Counted from the stretch's first letter, positions 1 through 8,465 are shown. The stretch: DNA of 64,000 nucleotides from Bradyrhizobium diazoefficiens (GCF_016616235.1 NZ_CP067100.1:4275001-4339000), one strand, 5' to 3'. Translations and numbers: made by a program. Notes: a model not told the origin generated them from the letters alone.

Positions 1-282
1 GCCGTCGAGCACGTTGCCGTGGAAGTCGCAGATCAGGAGCTTCGAGGCGGTCAACTCGCGGAAGGCGTAGCCATAGGGGTTAACGAGAAACAGGTCGTCA
101 TGGCCCGGCACCACCGCCGAGAAATGGTTACAGATGCCTTCTTCAAAGCCGTTACGCGCGGCCATGCGGAAGCAGGCAGCGAGATCCTCGCGCGCGCTCC
201 GAATTGCGTCGGTGGCAAGATCCGGCCGGTTCGAGCGGACGGGCTCAGGCGCGTTCGAAGACGAGTGAAGGCTGTGCGCCAT
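1..282 (-). CDS. Class II aldolase/adducin family protein, N-terminal part
   Basis: The first 94 codons of a leftward gene that runs off the window start. Reading from the ATG at 282, the protein has a variable, Ser-rich first 25 residues and then the segment RMAARNGFEEGICNHFSAV followed by VPGHDDLFLVNPYGYAF. This matches the beginning of class II aldolase/adducin domains, where the G-x-x-x-H-x-S segment helps form the substrate site. Known members are zinc-dependent aldolases such as fuculose-phosphate aldolase; many rhizobial ones have no known substrate. It follows an SDR gene in the same direction after 95 bases, so the two may act on one hydroxy-acid or sugar substrate. The metal-binding His residues further in are outside the window, so activity cannot be judged. 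Confidence 0.8.
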   Translation of the reverse strand, partial: MAHSLHSSSNAPEPVRSNRPDLATDAIRSAREDLAACFRMAARNGFEEGICNHFSAVVPGHDDLFLVNPYGYAFRELTASKLLICDFHGNVLDG

Positions 283-377
283 GGCGAAATCACCTCTGTC
301 GGTCGGCAGGTCCCAGCGTTCTACAGGGGCCGCGTCTGCGCGTCAGCCCCTGCGACCGCCAGCCTGCCCTGCGCGGC

Positions 378-1187
378 TCAGGCCCGCCGCGGCACCGCGC
401 CTGCGTTCATGCCGCCGTCGATCACGAGCTCGCTCCCCGTGACATAGCGCGAGGCGTCGGAGGCCAGATACAGCACGCCGCTGGCAATCTCTGCGGCCTG
501 GCCGGCGCGGGCAAGCGGGGTTGCGACTCTGGCACGCTCCTCCGGATCGATCGGCGCATTGCCTTGGTTGCCGGTCGCACCGGTCGGGATCTTGCCCCAG
601 ATCGGCGTATCGATGATGCCGGGGTGCACGGAGTTGACGCGGATGCCGTCACCAGCCGCCGCGCACTCCATCGCGATCGATTTGGCGAACAGCCGGACGC
701 CGCCCTTGGTCGCCGAATAGGCCGAAAGGCCGGGCGCGCCGCGCAGACCCGCGAGCGAGGACATCATGACGATCGAGCCGCCGCCGGTCTTGCGCATCAA
801 GGGCAGGCAGTGCTTGACCGAGAGAAACACGCCATCGAGATTGATCGCGTTCTGCTTGCGCCAGTCGCCGAGTGTCATGTCGACAATCGAGGGCACGGCA
901 ATGCCGATCCCGGCATTCGAAACCATGATATCGAGCCGGCCGTAGCGCTTTGCGACCTCGGCGACGATCTCGATCCAGCGCTCCTCACTGGTGACGTCCT
1001 GCTCCAGGAAGATCGCCTTGCCGCCGGCCTTGGTGATACGCTTTTCAAGCTCTGCGCCTCTGAGCTCGTCGATGTCGGTAATGACAACGGTGGCGCCCTC
1101 GCGCGCGAACAGCTCGACGATTGCCTCACCAATGCCTGACGCGCCGCCCGTCACCAGCGCGACCTTGCCCTCAACCTGCCCTGCCAT
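378..1187 (-). CDS. Short-chain dehydrogenase/reductase (SDR), classical type
   Basis: NAD(P)-dependent oxidoreductase of about 269 aa with a complete classical SDR core: nucleotide-binding TGGASGIG near the N-terminus, NAG in the middle of the Rossmann fold, and the catalytic Ser with YSATK (Tyr-x-x-x-Lys). The C-terminus has the usual V-x-G-x-x-x-x-I-D-G-G ending, seen in the glucose 1-dehydrogenase/3-oxoacyl-ACP reductase-like group. I chose the ATG at 1187 because GGGAG lies five bases before it; a GTG at 1193 is in frame but badly placed. It starts 33 bases after the recJ stop and precedes the class II aldolase gene, so all three may share a transcript. The substrate cannot be read from sequence. 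Confidence 0.9.
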   Translation of the reverse strand: MAGQVEGKVALVTGGASGIGEAIVELFAREGATVVITDIDELRGAELEKRITKAGGKAIFLEQDVTSEERWIEIVAEVAKRYGRLDIMVSNAGIGIAVPSIVDMTLGDWRKQNAINLDGVFLSVKHCLPLMRKTGGGSIVMMSSLAGLRGAPGLSAYSATKGGVRLFAKSIAMECAAAGDGIRVNSVHPGIIDTPIWGKIPTGATGNQGNAPIDPEERARVATPLARAGQAAEIASGVLYLASDASRYVTGSELVIDGGMNAGAVPRRA

Positions 1188-1220
1188 GTCCACTCCCTCT
1201 CTTTTTACTTCTTGCCGTCG

Positions 1221-3062
1221 TCATCTAATCACGGATGGCCCCTGATCCGGTAGCGCGACATCTAGGACGCGGAATTGCACCCGCTCGGCGCCCTGGTAGC
1301 GGTCGACCGACAGTGAGCCTGCGACATGCAATTGCTGGCCACGGTTGGCAAGCAGCGCATTGCCGAGCTTCTGGCCGACCGAGCGGAACGCGATGCCATT
1401 GACGATGGCGCCATCGCCCGACTTGAAACGCAAGCGCAAATGCGCCTGCCCGACCTCGTCCGCAAAGACGAGCTGATGGGCCGGCAGCGCCAGCACCGGC
1501 TCCGGATTGCCGCTGCCGAACGGCCCCGCCCGGTTCAGCGTGGTCGCCAGTTCGGCCGTTACCGCGCGCGCGGAGACCGCGCCGTCGATATCGAGCTCGT
1601 TGACGTGGCGCGCCTCGGCGACATCGCGCGCCAGCGTGCTCTCGAGATAGGCGCGGAATTCGGCAAGCCTCTCCTTCCGCAATGTGACGCCCGCGGCCAT
1701 CGCGTGGCCGCCACCTTTCAGCAAGATGCCATCTGTGACGGCCTGCCGCACCGCCTTGCCGAGATCGACGCCGGCGATCGAACGGCCCGAGCCGGTGCCG
1801 ATGCCGCCTGGCTCGAGCGCAATGGCAAAAGCAGGCCGCGAGAACTTCTCCTTGAGGCGCGAGGCGACCAGGCCGACCACGCCGGGATGCCAGCCTTCGG
1901 ACGCGGTGACGATGACGCCGAGCTTGTCCTCCAGCCCGATCGAGGCCAGCGCCTCGGCTTCGGCCTGCGCTTCCGCGGCCTGTTCGATGACGCGGCGCTC
2001 GCTGTTGAGGCGATCGAGCTCGGCGGCGATCCGCGCCGCCTCGACGCTGTCCCCTTCCAGCAGCAGCCGCACGCCGAGATCGGCACGGCCGATGCGGCCG
2101 CCGGCATTGACGCGCGGCCCCAGCATGAAGCCGAGATGCCAGGCTTCCGGCGGCCCGTTCAGCCGCGCCACGTCCATCAGCGCGGTGTGGCCGACATGGT
2201 CGCGCCGTCGCATCGCGATCAGCCCCTTGGCGACGAAGGCGCGGTTGAGGCCGATCAGCGGCGCCACATCGGCGACCGTGCCGAGCGCAACGTGATGCAG
2301 CATGCCCAAGAGATCGGGCTCGGGCATCTCCGCGTTCCAGCAGCCGCGCTGTCGCAGCTCGCGGTTGACCGCAACCAGCGTCACCAGCACGAGGCCGACG
2401 GCGGCGAGATGGCCAAGGCCGGAGAGATCGTCGAGCCGGTTCGGATTGACCAAGGCGTCAACCTCAGGGAGCACGTCGCCGGCCTGATGATGGTCGATCA
2501 CGACCACGGACATGCCGAGGCGCTTGGCTTCGGCGAGCGGCTCGATGCTGGTGGTGCCGCAATCGACGGTGACGAGCAGCGTCGCGCCCTTCGCGGCCAG
2601 CGCCCGCACCGCCTCCGTGTTCGGGCCGTAGCCCTCGAAGATGCGGTCGGGAATGTGGATCAACGGATCCAGCCCGCAATGGCGCAGGTGCCAGGCCAGC
2701 AGCGCCGCGGACGTCGCGCCGTCGACGTCGTAGTCGCCGAAGATCGCGACCGTCTCGCCCTTCACCGCAGCATCGGCAATGCGCTTGGCGGCGGCCTCCA
2801 TCTCCGTCACCGTGAACGGGTCCGGCATGAGTTTTCGGATGGTCGGATCGAGGAAGTCGGCGACCGCGTCGATATCGACGCCGCGGCCCGCCAGCACCCG
2901 GGCCAGCAGTTCCGGCAATTGGTGCTGCTGCACGATGGCAAGTGCCTTGGCCGCGCCGCGCGCGTCCAGCCGGTCGCGCCATAGCTTGTCGGTGAGCGAG
3001 CGTGCGACGCCCAGAAAGGCCTGGGGCATCTCGACGGGCAAGGCGATGGCGGGTGGCGTCAT
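1221..3062 (-). CDS. recJ: Single-stranded-DNA-specific exonuclease RecJ
   Basis: A 5'-3' single-strand DNA exonuclease of 613 aa, used in recombinational repair, mismatch repair and processing of stalled forks. It shows the DHH phosphoesterase motifs in order: FGDYDVDGAT (about residues 108-117), VTVDCGT (165-170), the defining DHH at 190-192, and GPRVNAGGRIG. The DHHA1 domain follows with KGGGHAMAAG, and a C-terminal OB-like domain ends the protein. The start at 3062 gives the normal family length; the frame stays open for 225 more codons upstream, but that part is antisense to the next gene and has no RecJ character. The divergent neighbour is a chemoreceptor-like gene. In many Rhizobiales recJ lies next to glpX, whereas here glpX is about 18 kb away. 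Confidence 0.96.
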   Translation of the reverse strand: MTPPAIALPVEMPQAFLGVARSLTDKLWRDRLDARGAAKALAIVQQHQLPELLARVLAGRGVDIDAVADFLDPTIRKLMPDPFTVTEMEAAAKRIADAAVKGETVAIFGDYDVDGATSAALLAWHLRHCGLDPLIHIPDRIFEGYGPNTEAVRALAAKGATLLVTVDCGTTSIEPLAEAKRLGMSVVVIDHHQAGDVLPEVDALVNPNRLDDLSGLGHLAAVGLVLVTLVAVNRELRQRGCWNAEMPEPDLLGMLHHVALGTVADVAPLIGLNRAFVAKGLIAMRRRDHVGHTALMDVARLNGPPEAWHLGFMLGPRVNAGGRIGRADLGVRLLLEGDSVEAARIAAELDRLNSERRVIEQAAEAQAEAEALASIGLEDKLGVIVTASEGWHPGVVGLVASRLKEKFSRPAFAIALEPGGIGTGSGRSIAGVDLGKAVRQAVTDGILLKGGGHAMAAGVTLRKERLAEFRAYLESTLARDVAEARHVNELDIDGAVSARAVTAELATTLNRAGPFGSGNPEPVLALPAHQLVFADEVGQAHLRLRFKSGDGAIVNGIAFRSVGQKLGNALLANRGQQLHVAGSLSVDRYQGAERVQFRVLDVALPDQGPSVIR

Positions 3063-3333
3063 GAGTCGCGATTGGCTTGAGGAACCCGGAACTGGCAGCA
3101 AATCGGCCGGCGACACGATTGGCCCGAAATTTCCCGTGGTTTGCAATGTCCGGGGCGCACAAACCGGTGGATTGCCGAATCCGTACGCGGACTGACTATC
3201 ATTTGGGCATTCCGCAAAATAGCAAATTAAGCGGGCGTTAGGCGGAATCTTCGAAAACGACTCGTATTCGATCTGTGAGTTGTTGTTCCGGGTCCATTGC
3301 AGATCAGACCTCATTGCCAAGGGAAGCTCCCCG

Positions 3334-4410
3334 ATGTCTGCTGCGCTGGGTCTCAAAGCCAAGCCCGTTTCCAACGAGCCCGCTGACGACGATTCCGACA
3401 TCTCCGCGCTGATCAACCGGCTGACCGCGGAGGTCAACCAGATCGCGGTCGACAAGACCAAGTCGATCCAGCAGATCACCAACCAGATGAAGATGCTGGC
3501 GCTGAACGCGCTGATCGAAAGCTCGCGCGCCGGCGCGCAAGGCGCGGGCTTCGCGGTGGTGGCGCAGGAGGTGCGCGGCGTCGGCCAGCAGGTCGAGACC
3601 ATCGCGCGCGAGCTCGAGACGCAGCTGACCAAGCGCACCGGCGATCTCCTCGCCTCGATCGACCGCATGAGCCAGCGCTCGCGCGGCGAGCGCATGGTCG
3701 ATCTGTCGCTCAACGCGGTCGAGCTGATCGACCGCAACCTCTATGAGCGCACCTGTGACGTGCGCTGGTGGGCCACGGATTCCGCCGTGGTCGATTGCGC
3801 GGCCTCGCCTGCTCCGGCGGCGGTCACCCATGCCTCGCAGCGCCTCCGCGTCATCCTCGGCGCCTATACCGTCTACCTCGACCTCTGGCTCTGCGACCTC
3901 GACGGCAACGTCATCGCCAACGGCCGCGCGGATCGTTTTCATGTGGTCGGCCAGAACGTCGCCCACACCAGATGGTTTCGTGAGGCGCGCACCCTTCGCT
4001 CCGGCGACGACTACGTCCCCGGCGACGTCGAGACTCAGCCGCTGCTCGGCAACGCTGAGGTCGCGACCTACTGCGCCAGCGTTCGCGCCGGCGGAGAGGC
4101 CAATGGCGCACCGATCGGCGTGCTCGCCATCCATTTCGACTGGGAGCCGCAAGCGCGTGCGATCGTGCAAGGCGTCCGGGTCGGGGACGGCGACAAGGCC
4201 CGCGTGCTGCTGGTCGACTCGAACCTTCGGGTGATCGCCGCCTCCGACGGTCAGGGCATTCTCAGCGAGCGCATCTCGCTCTCGCTGAACGGCCAGCGCT
4301 CCGGCTTCTATCACGACCGCAGCGGCGCGCTGGTCGCTTTCCACGCCACGCCGGGTTACGAGACCTATCGCGGCCTTGGCTGGTACGGCGTGATCGTCTG
4401 CGGGGCGTAA
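3334..4410 (+). CDS. Soluble chemoreceptor-like protein: MCP signalling segment followed by a C-terminal cache-like sensor
   Basis: A 358-aa protein without signal peptide or membrane segment. Residues 35-95 hold a short methyl-accepting-chemotaxis hairpin tip, with MKMLALNALIESSRAG followed by GFAVVAQEVR, the part that contacts CheA/CheW. The rest, from about residue 125, begins LIDRNLYERTCDVRWWATDS and reads like a PDC/cache ligand-binding fold. The order is thus output first and sensor last, the reverse of transmembrane receptors, and the signalling coiled coil is much shorter than usual. Start: ATG at 3334 after GGGAAG; an in-frame ATG at 3280 has no conserved sequence before it. Likely role is cytoplasmic sensing linked to a chemotaxis-type kinase, or a non-chemotactic use of the fold. 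No che genes are near. Confidence 0.75.
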   Translation: MSAALGLKAKPVSNEPADDDSDISALINRLTAEVNQIAVDKTKSIQQITNQMKMLALNALIESSRAGAQGAGFAVVAQEVRGVGQQVETIARELETQLTKRTGDLLASIDRMSQRSRGERMVDLSLNAVELIDRNLYERTCDVRWWATDSAVVDCAASPAPAAVTHASQRLRVILGAYTVYLDLWLCDLDGNVIANGRADRFHVVGQNVAHTRWFREARTLRSGDDYVPGDVETQPLLGNAEVATYCASVRAGGEANGAPIGVLAIHFDWEPQARAIVQGVRVGDGDKARVLLVDSNLRVIAASDGQGILSERISLSLNGQRSGFYHDRSGALVAFHATPGYETYRGLGWYGVIVCGA

Positions 4411-4435
4411 GCTGCGAGGTCCAAACAAAAAGTGC

Positions 4436-4473
4436 GAAAACAACCCCATGCACAGTAGGCGGAGGTTGTTTTC
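4436..4473. repeat. 10-bp perfect inverted repeat in the intergenic region before ftsH
   Basis: GAAAACAACC (4436-4445) and GGTTGTTTTC (4464-4473) are perfect complements around an 18-base loop, 25 bases after the receptor stop codon. There is no following T-tract, so it is not a clean intrinsic terminator. It may be part of a dispersed intergenic element or an operator. The remaining 4474-4730 stretch shows no convincing gene. Confidence 0.5.
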
Positions 4474-4730
4474 GTTGATGTTTCCCTAGCGTCTCCTTGG
4501 CGTCTTGCGCCTGCCGACTTTTCACTTGTCGAGGCAAGGCACTGCGAGTGCGGCGATGATGTCGAAGCGGCGCGTGCGACACATTCTTACGAGCTAGCTC
4601 GGAACGTTTGACACGTCGGGCAATACACTGGCAAACTGGGATCATCGCACCATTTGCGAGCGCAACGCTCTTGCGCCGCGGGGCAAGTTTCCTGCGGCAG
4701 CGCCGCGGCCACGAATGGCCACTCAGCCCC

Positions 4731-4784
4731 TTCTTGAAACCAAGCCCGTTCTTGAAACCAAGCCCGTTCTTGAAACCAAGCCTG
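4731..4784. repeat. Three tandem copies of an 18-bp unit upstream of ftsH
   Basis: The unit TTCTTGAAACCAAGCCCG occurs at 4731-4748 and 4749-4766 without change, and at 4767-4784 with one substitution. The length is a multiple of three, so it stays open in frame (it would encode repeats of LETKPV or PFLKPS), but nothing suggests it is translated. It ends 84 bases before the ftsH start codon and thus lies in its leader or promoter region. A near-perfect short repeat like this can change copy number by slippage. Confidence 0.85.
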
Positions 4785-4868
4785 TGCAGCCCGGTTATCC
4801 CGGAACCGTCCGGTCGTTCTGGCGTCGGCCTTTCGGCCGCTTCCTCCACGGTCATCTCGAGCGCTCGC

Positions 4869-6706
4869 ATGACGAAAACCCGCTTCAACATCGCCTATGC
4901 CATCGCCGCCGTTTTTGCGGTGCTGTTCATCCAGCACCTGATCGCGACCGCCAGCCAAATCGCTGTGATCCCGTACAGCGAGTACCAGCAGCTGTTGCGC
5001 GACAACAAGGTCGAGAGTGTCGGCATCTCGGATCGCACCTTGCAGGGCACGCTGAAGGAGCCGTTGAAGGGCGGCCAGAAGCAGTTCATCACGACGCGCG
5101 TCGATCAGGACATCGCCCAGGACTCGAGAAGCACAACGTCCGCTTCACCGGCCAGATCGAAAGCACCTTCTTCCGCGACCTTCTGTCATGGGTCATGCCG
5201 GTCCTGCTGTTCTTTGGCCTGTGGTGGTACATCGGCCGTCGCATCGCGGAAGGCGGAGGTCTCGGCGGCGGCCTGATGCAGATCGGCAAGAGCAAGGCCA
5301 AAATCTATGTCGAATCCAATACCGGCGTCACCTTTGCCGATGTCGCCGGCGTCGACGAAGCCAAGGATGAGCTTCGCGAAGTGGTCGATTTTCTCAAGGC
5401 TCCCGGCGACTATGGCCGGCTCGGCGGGCGGATGCCGAAAGGTATCCTGCTGGTAGGCCCCCCGGGGCACTGGCAAAACCCTGCTGGCCAAGGCGGTGGC
5501 GGGCGAGGCGAAGGTGCCGTTCTTCTCGATCTCGGGTTCCGAGTTCGTCGAGATGTTCGTCGGGGTCGGTGCCGCGCGCGTCCGTGACCTCTTCCAGCAG
5601 GCCCACGAAAAGGCGCCTGCCATCATCTTCATCGACGAACTCGACGCGCTTGGCCGCGCGCGCGGTATCGGCCCGTTCGCAGGCGGCCACGACGAAAAAG
5701 AGCAGACGCTCAATCAATTGTTGGTCGAGCTTGACGGATTCGACTCGCGGTCCGGGCTCGTGATCCTCGCCGCGACCAACAGGCCCGAAATCCTCGATCC
5801 CGCCCTGCTCCGCGCCGGTCGCTTGACCGCCAGGTGCTGGTCGATCGCCCCGACAAGAAGGGCCGTATCGACATCCTGAAGGTTCACATGACCAAGGTGC
5901 GTCTCGCGCCTGACGTCGAGCCGGACGCTGTCGCCGCGCTGACGCCGGGCTTCACCGGCGCCGACCTCGCCAACCTCGTTAACGAAGCGGCGTTGCTCGC
6001 TACACGCCGCGGCGCGAAGGCGGTCGGCATGAGCGACTTCAGTAACGCCGTCGAGCGGATGGTCGCGGGCCTGGAAAAGCGGAACCGCCTGCTCAATCCC
6101 CGCGAACGCGAGATCGTCGCCTATCATGAGATGGGTCACGCGCTGATCGCCCTCTCTCTGCCGGGGGTTGATCCCGTGCACAAGGTCTCGATCATTCCTC
6201 GCGGCGTGGGGGCGCTCGGCTACACCATTCAGCGGCCCATTGAGGACCGCTTCCTGATGACCAAGGAGGAGCTGGAAAACAAGATGGCGGTTCTGCTCGG
6301 CGGCCGTGCCGCCGAATTGATCGTGTTCGGTCATCTCTCGACTGGCGCGGCCGACGATCTGCGCCGCGTCACCGATATCGCCCGCAGCATGGTGACGCGC
6401 TACGGCATGTCGGAAAAGCTCGGCAGCATCGCCTATGAGCGCGATCCCGGCAACTTCCTGGCCAGCACCGACCGCCCCTACCCCGTCCGCGAGCGCGAGT
6501 ACGCGGAGGAGACGGCAGCGGCCGTCGACCGCGAAGTCAGGGTGATCGTCGACAACGTATTCCAGCGGACGCAGGGTCTTCTGACCATGCGACGGTCCAT
6601 TCTCGATCGCGCCGCAAAGAAGCTGCTGGAGAAGGAGACGCTTGAGCAGGCCGATATCGACGCGCTGATCCGCGAGATGCCCAAGGAAGGCCTGCGTGCG
6701 GTGTAG
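4869..6706 (+). pseudogene. ftsH: ftsH-type ATP-dependent zinc metalloprotease, broken by three single-base frameshifts
   Basis: Membrane AAA protease family that degrades misfolded membrane proteins and, in Escherichia coli, RpoH. All parts are present: N-terminal membrane segment, periplasmic region, second membrane segment ([19 protein letters not shown]), AAA domain with [11 protein letters not shown] and [18 protein letters not shown], and the zinc site AYHEMGHA. Three single-base changes break the frame. Near 5121-5123 one base is missing before LEKHNVRFTG. At 5461-5467, inside Walker A, a G/C run has one base too many (GPPG then a shift instead of TGKT). At 5824-5826 one base is missing in RAGR-FDR. 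Corrected length would be about 612 aa, normal for FtsH. Each piece keeps conserved sequence right up to the break. This fits sequencing error or a very recent pseudogene; in bacteria FtsH is usually essential, so this may be a second copy. Start: ATG at 4869 giving MTKTRFNIAY. Confidence 0.85.
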
Positions 6707-6790
6707 GTCCGGCGAAGCGGCCGCCGGCGAGCCATCTTGCTCGACACGGGCTATCGCGTAGGGACTTCTGAGCGACCTGCGCGCACGCCT

Positions 6791-6918
6791 CGTCCTTCGA
6801 GACGACCGCTCCGCGGTCTCCTCAGGATGAGGCTGAACAGCAATGGTGCCCGTTGAAGCAGCTATCACGCACCAGCCCTCGTCCTGAGGGCCCGCCAGAG
6901 GGCGGGCGTCAAAGGACG
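6791..6918. repeat. Pair of inverted dispersed palindromic elements
   Basis: Two copies of the same roughly 42-bp palindromic element lie in opposite orientation: CGTCCTTCGAGACG to CTCAGGATGAGG at 6791-6832, and its reverse-complement relative, CCTCGTCCTGAGG to TCAAAGGACG, at 6877-6918. Each can form a hairpin. Elements with the CGTCCTTCGAGACG...CTCAGGATGAGG pattern are frequent in Bradyrhizobium and Rhodopseudomonas intergenic DNA. They lie between the ftsH remnant and a convergent small gene. No gene is seen from 6707 to 6966. Confidence 0.75.
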
Positions 6919-6966
6919 CGCCATGGGACACCAGTCTCAAATCCGATAGCCCTGATGCTCGACGCG

Positions 6967-7185
6967 TCAGGCCGGTCGCTTTTCGGCGAGATCGACGGAT
7001 TGGCTGACCTTCTGCCGCGGGGTGTGCGAGACCATGGGCGGCGGTCCCGGCTGGACCGGCGTTTCGATCGTCTTGGGCGCGGCGTCCGTCGCACGATGCT
7101 CAATGTAGAGCTGGCCCGCCACCAGCATGACGCCTGCGCACAACAGCGCAAGGCTGACCGTCACGAGATCACGATAGTCATCCAT
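6967..7185 (-). CDS. Small single-span membrane protein, unknown function
   Basis: A 72-aa protein starting MDDYRDLVTVSLALLCAGVM, with one hydrophobic segment at about residues 6-24 and then a Pro-rich, charged tail ending VDLAEKRPA. The predicted arrangement is a short N-terminus, one membrane helix and a roughly 45-residue soluble tail. I chose the ATG at 7185; the frame continues upstream, but that part is Arg/Cys-rich and unlike a coding region. It lies between the ftsH remnant and rpoH, on the opposite strand to both. I do not recognise a family. Confidence 0.6.
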   Translation of the reverse strand: MDDYRDLVTVSLALLCAGVMLVAGQLYIEHRATDAAPKTIETPVQPGPPPMVSHTPRQKVSQSVDLAEKRPA

Positions 7186-7394
7186 TGATGTCGCCCACCC
7201 AGCCTGCCGAAGCAGAAAACGTGGCCATTGCCGCTCCGTTCCAACACACGTGCTGCGATGAAACGCTCGGGAACATTCCGGCGGCCATCTCATTTTTTAG
7301 GCGCCGCCTGTCCCGAGCAGCCGGGCGCCATCTGCGGGCCTGGCCAATAAAATGGTGGCGGCTATGACCATCTCGCTCTCTGGAGGATTTGGCT

Positions 7395-7505
7395 ATGATC
7401 CATCTGTTGCTCTCCGTCGAAGTCCAGCGCGCTGGCAGGATCGCGGCTCACCAACCGAACGGTTTTGATGACGCGGTGCGCCGCCGACGCGGCGCGGTCG
7501 CCTGA
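7395..7505 (+). CDS. Possible 36-aa leader ORF immediately upstream of rpoH
   Basis: The ATG at 7395 follows GGAGGA with an ideal gap of seven bases, and the frame runs 36 codons (MIHLLLSVEVQRAGRIAA...) to a TGA that overlaps the ribosome-binding region of rpoH, whose ATG lies 12 bases later. This spacing would suit translational coupling to rpoH. The peptide has a hydrophobic start and an Arg-rich end. Evidence is limited to the good Shine-Dalgarno and position. Confidence 0.35.
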   Translation: MIHLLLSVEVQRAGRIAAHQPNGFDDAVRRRRGAVA

Positions 7506-7517
7506 GGGAGGCGGGCC

Positions 7518-8414
7518 ATGTCAGGCGTTTCAACGTTCCCGGCGCTTCGATCCGAAGCAGGCTTGTCCCGCTACCTGAAGCAGATCCATGGGTTCCCGCT
7601 GCTGACAGCCGACGAGGAGGCGATGTATGCGCGGCGTCTGCGCGATTGCGGCGATCGCGAAGCGGCCTTTCGTCTGGTCACCAGCCATCTGCGGCTCGCC
7701 GCCAAGATCGCGCTGACCTACCGGCGATATGGTCTGCCGATCGTAGACCTGATCTCGGAGGCCAATGTCGGCCTGATGCTGGCCGTCAAGCGGTTTGATC
7801 CCGAAAAGGGCTCCCGCCTCGCAACCTACGCGACCTGGTGGATCAGGGCCTCCGTGCAGGAATTCATCCTGCGTTCGTGGTCTCTGGTGAAGGTCGGAAC
7901 GACGGCGGCGCAAAAGAAGTTGTTCTTCAATCTGCGCAAGCTGAAGAGCCGCCTCGGCGCTCAGGACGAAACCGAGCTGACGCCGTCGCAGGTTCAATAC
8001 GTCTGCGATCACCTCCAGGTGCAGCCGACCGAGGTGATCAACATGAACAGCAGATTGCGCGGCGACCTCTCGCTCAGCGCGCCGCCTAATGGCAATGCGG
8101 AAGGCGATGACTGGCAGGATCGGCTGGCCGATCCTGCCCCCGATCCCGAAACTCTGCTCTCCGAAGCAGAGGATCGCGAACGAAAAGCCGATGCCGTTGC
8201 GAAGGCGCTCGGCACCCTATCTGATCGTGAGCGCACCATCATCGAGAGGCGCTTCCTGACAGAGCAGCCGAGTACGCTCGATGAGCTGGCGGGCCTGTTC
8301 CGCATTTCTCGCGAGCGCATCCGGCAAATCGAGCAAAGGGCGTTGCAGCGCATCAAGGCAAGAATGTGCGCGCAACTGGCCGACCTGTCGCCTGCACTTG
8401 CGGGCTCGCCTTGA
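7518..8414 (+). CDS. rpoH: RNA polymerase sigma-32 type factor (RpoH paralogue)
   Basis: Heat-shock type alternative sigma factor of 298 aa. Region 2 is clear (SEANVGLMLAVKRFDPEKGS then YATWWIRASVQEFILRSW), and residues 132-140, QKKLFFNLR, are the RpoH box that separates this group from other sigma-70 proteins. Region 4 has TLDELAGLFRISRERIRQIE, the helix-turn-helix for the -35 element. The start at 7518 follows GGGAGGCGGG. Bradyrhizobium carries several RpoH proteins with different regulation; this copy has no small-heat-shock gene beside it, and I see no obvious RNA thermometer in the 100 bases upstream. Its upstream neighbour is ftsH, the protease that turns over RpoH in enterics, here frameshifted. 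Confidence 0.92.
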   Translation: MSGVSTFPALRSEAGLSRYLKQIHGFPLLTADEEAMYARRLRDCGDREAAFRLVTSHLRLAAKIALTYRRYGLPIVDLISEANVGLMLAVKRFDPEKGSRLATYATWWIRASVQEFILRSWSLVKVGTTAAQKKLFFNLRKLKSRLGAQDETELTPSQVQYVCDHLQVQPTEVINMNSRLRGDLSLSAPPNGNAEGDDWQDRLADPAPDPETLLSEAEDRERKADAVAKALGTLSDRERTIIERRFLTEQPSTLDELAGLFRISRERIRQIEQRALQRIKARMCAQLADLSPALAGSP

Positions 8415-8465
8415 AGACGAGGCCCATCGCATATGGCCGTACGACGCGGCGGCATCGGCGCTAGG

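Noticed and set aside
1326..2984. Long plus-strand open frame (552 codons) over recJ
   Set aside because: Antisense to a gene with full RecJ motifs; its translation is rich in Arg, His, Gln and Asp without any domain, as expected from the opposite strand of GC-rich code.
3063..3737. 225-codon N-terminal extension of recJ
   Set aside because: It is antisense to the chemoreceptor-like gene, low in complexity (Ser/Arg/Ala) and longer than any RecJ N-terminus I know.
3304..4449. Minus-strand open frame of 381 codons over the receptor gene
   Set aside because: Mirror of the coding frame; composition dominated by Val, Asp, Arg and His, with no motif.
4715..5117. N-terminal extension of ftsH through the LETKPV repeats
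   Set aside because: The 5' end of the protein is MTKTRFNIAY at 4869, and the repeat region is in a different frame from it.
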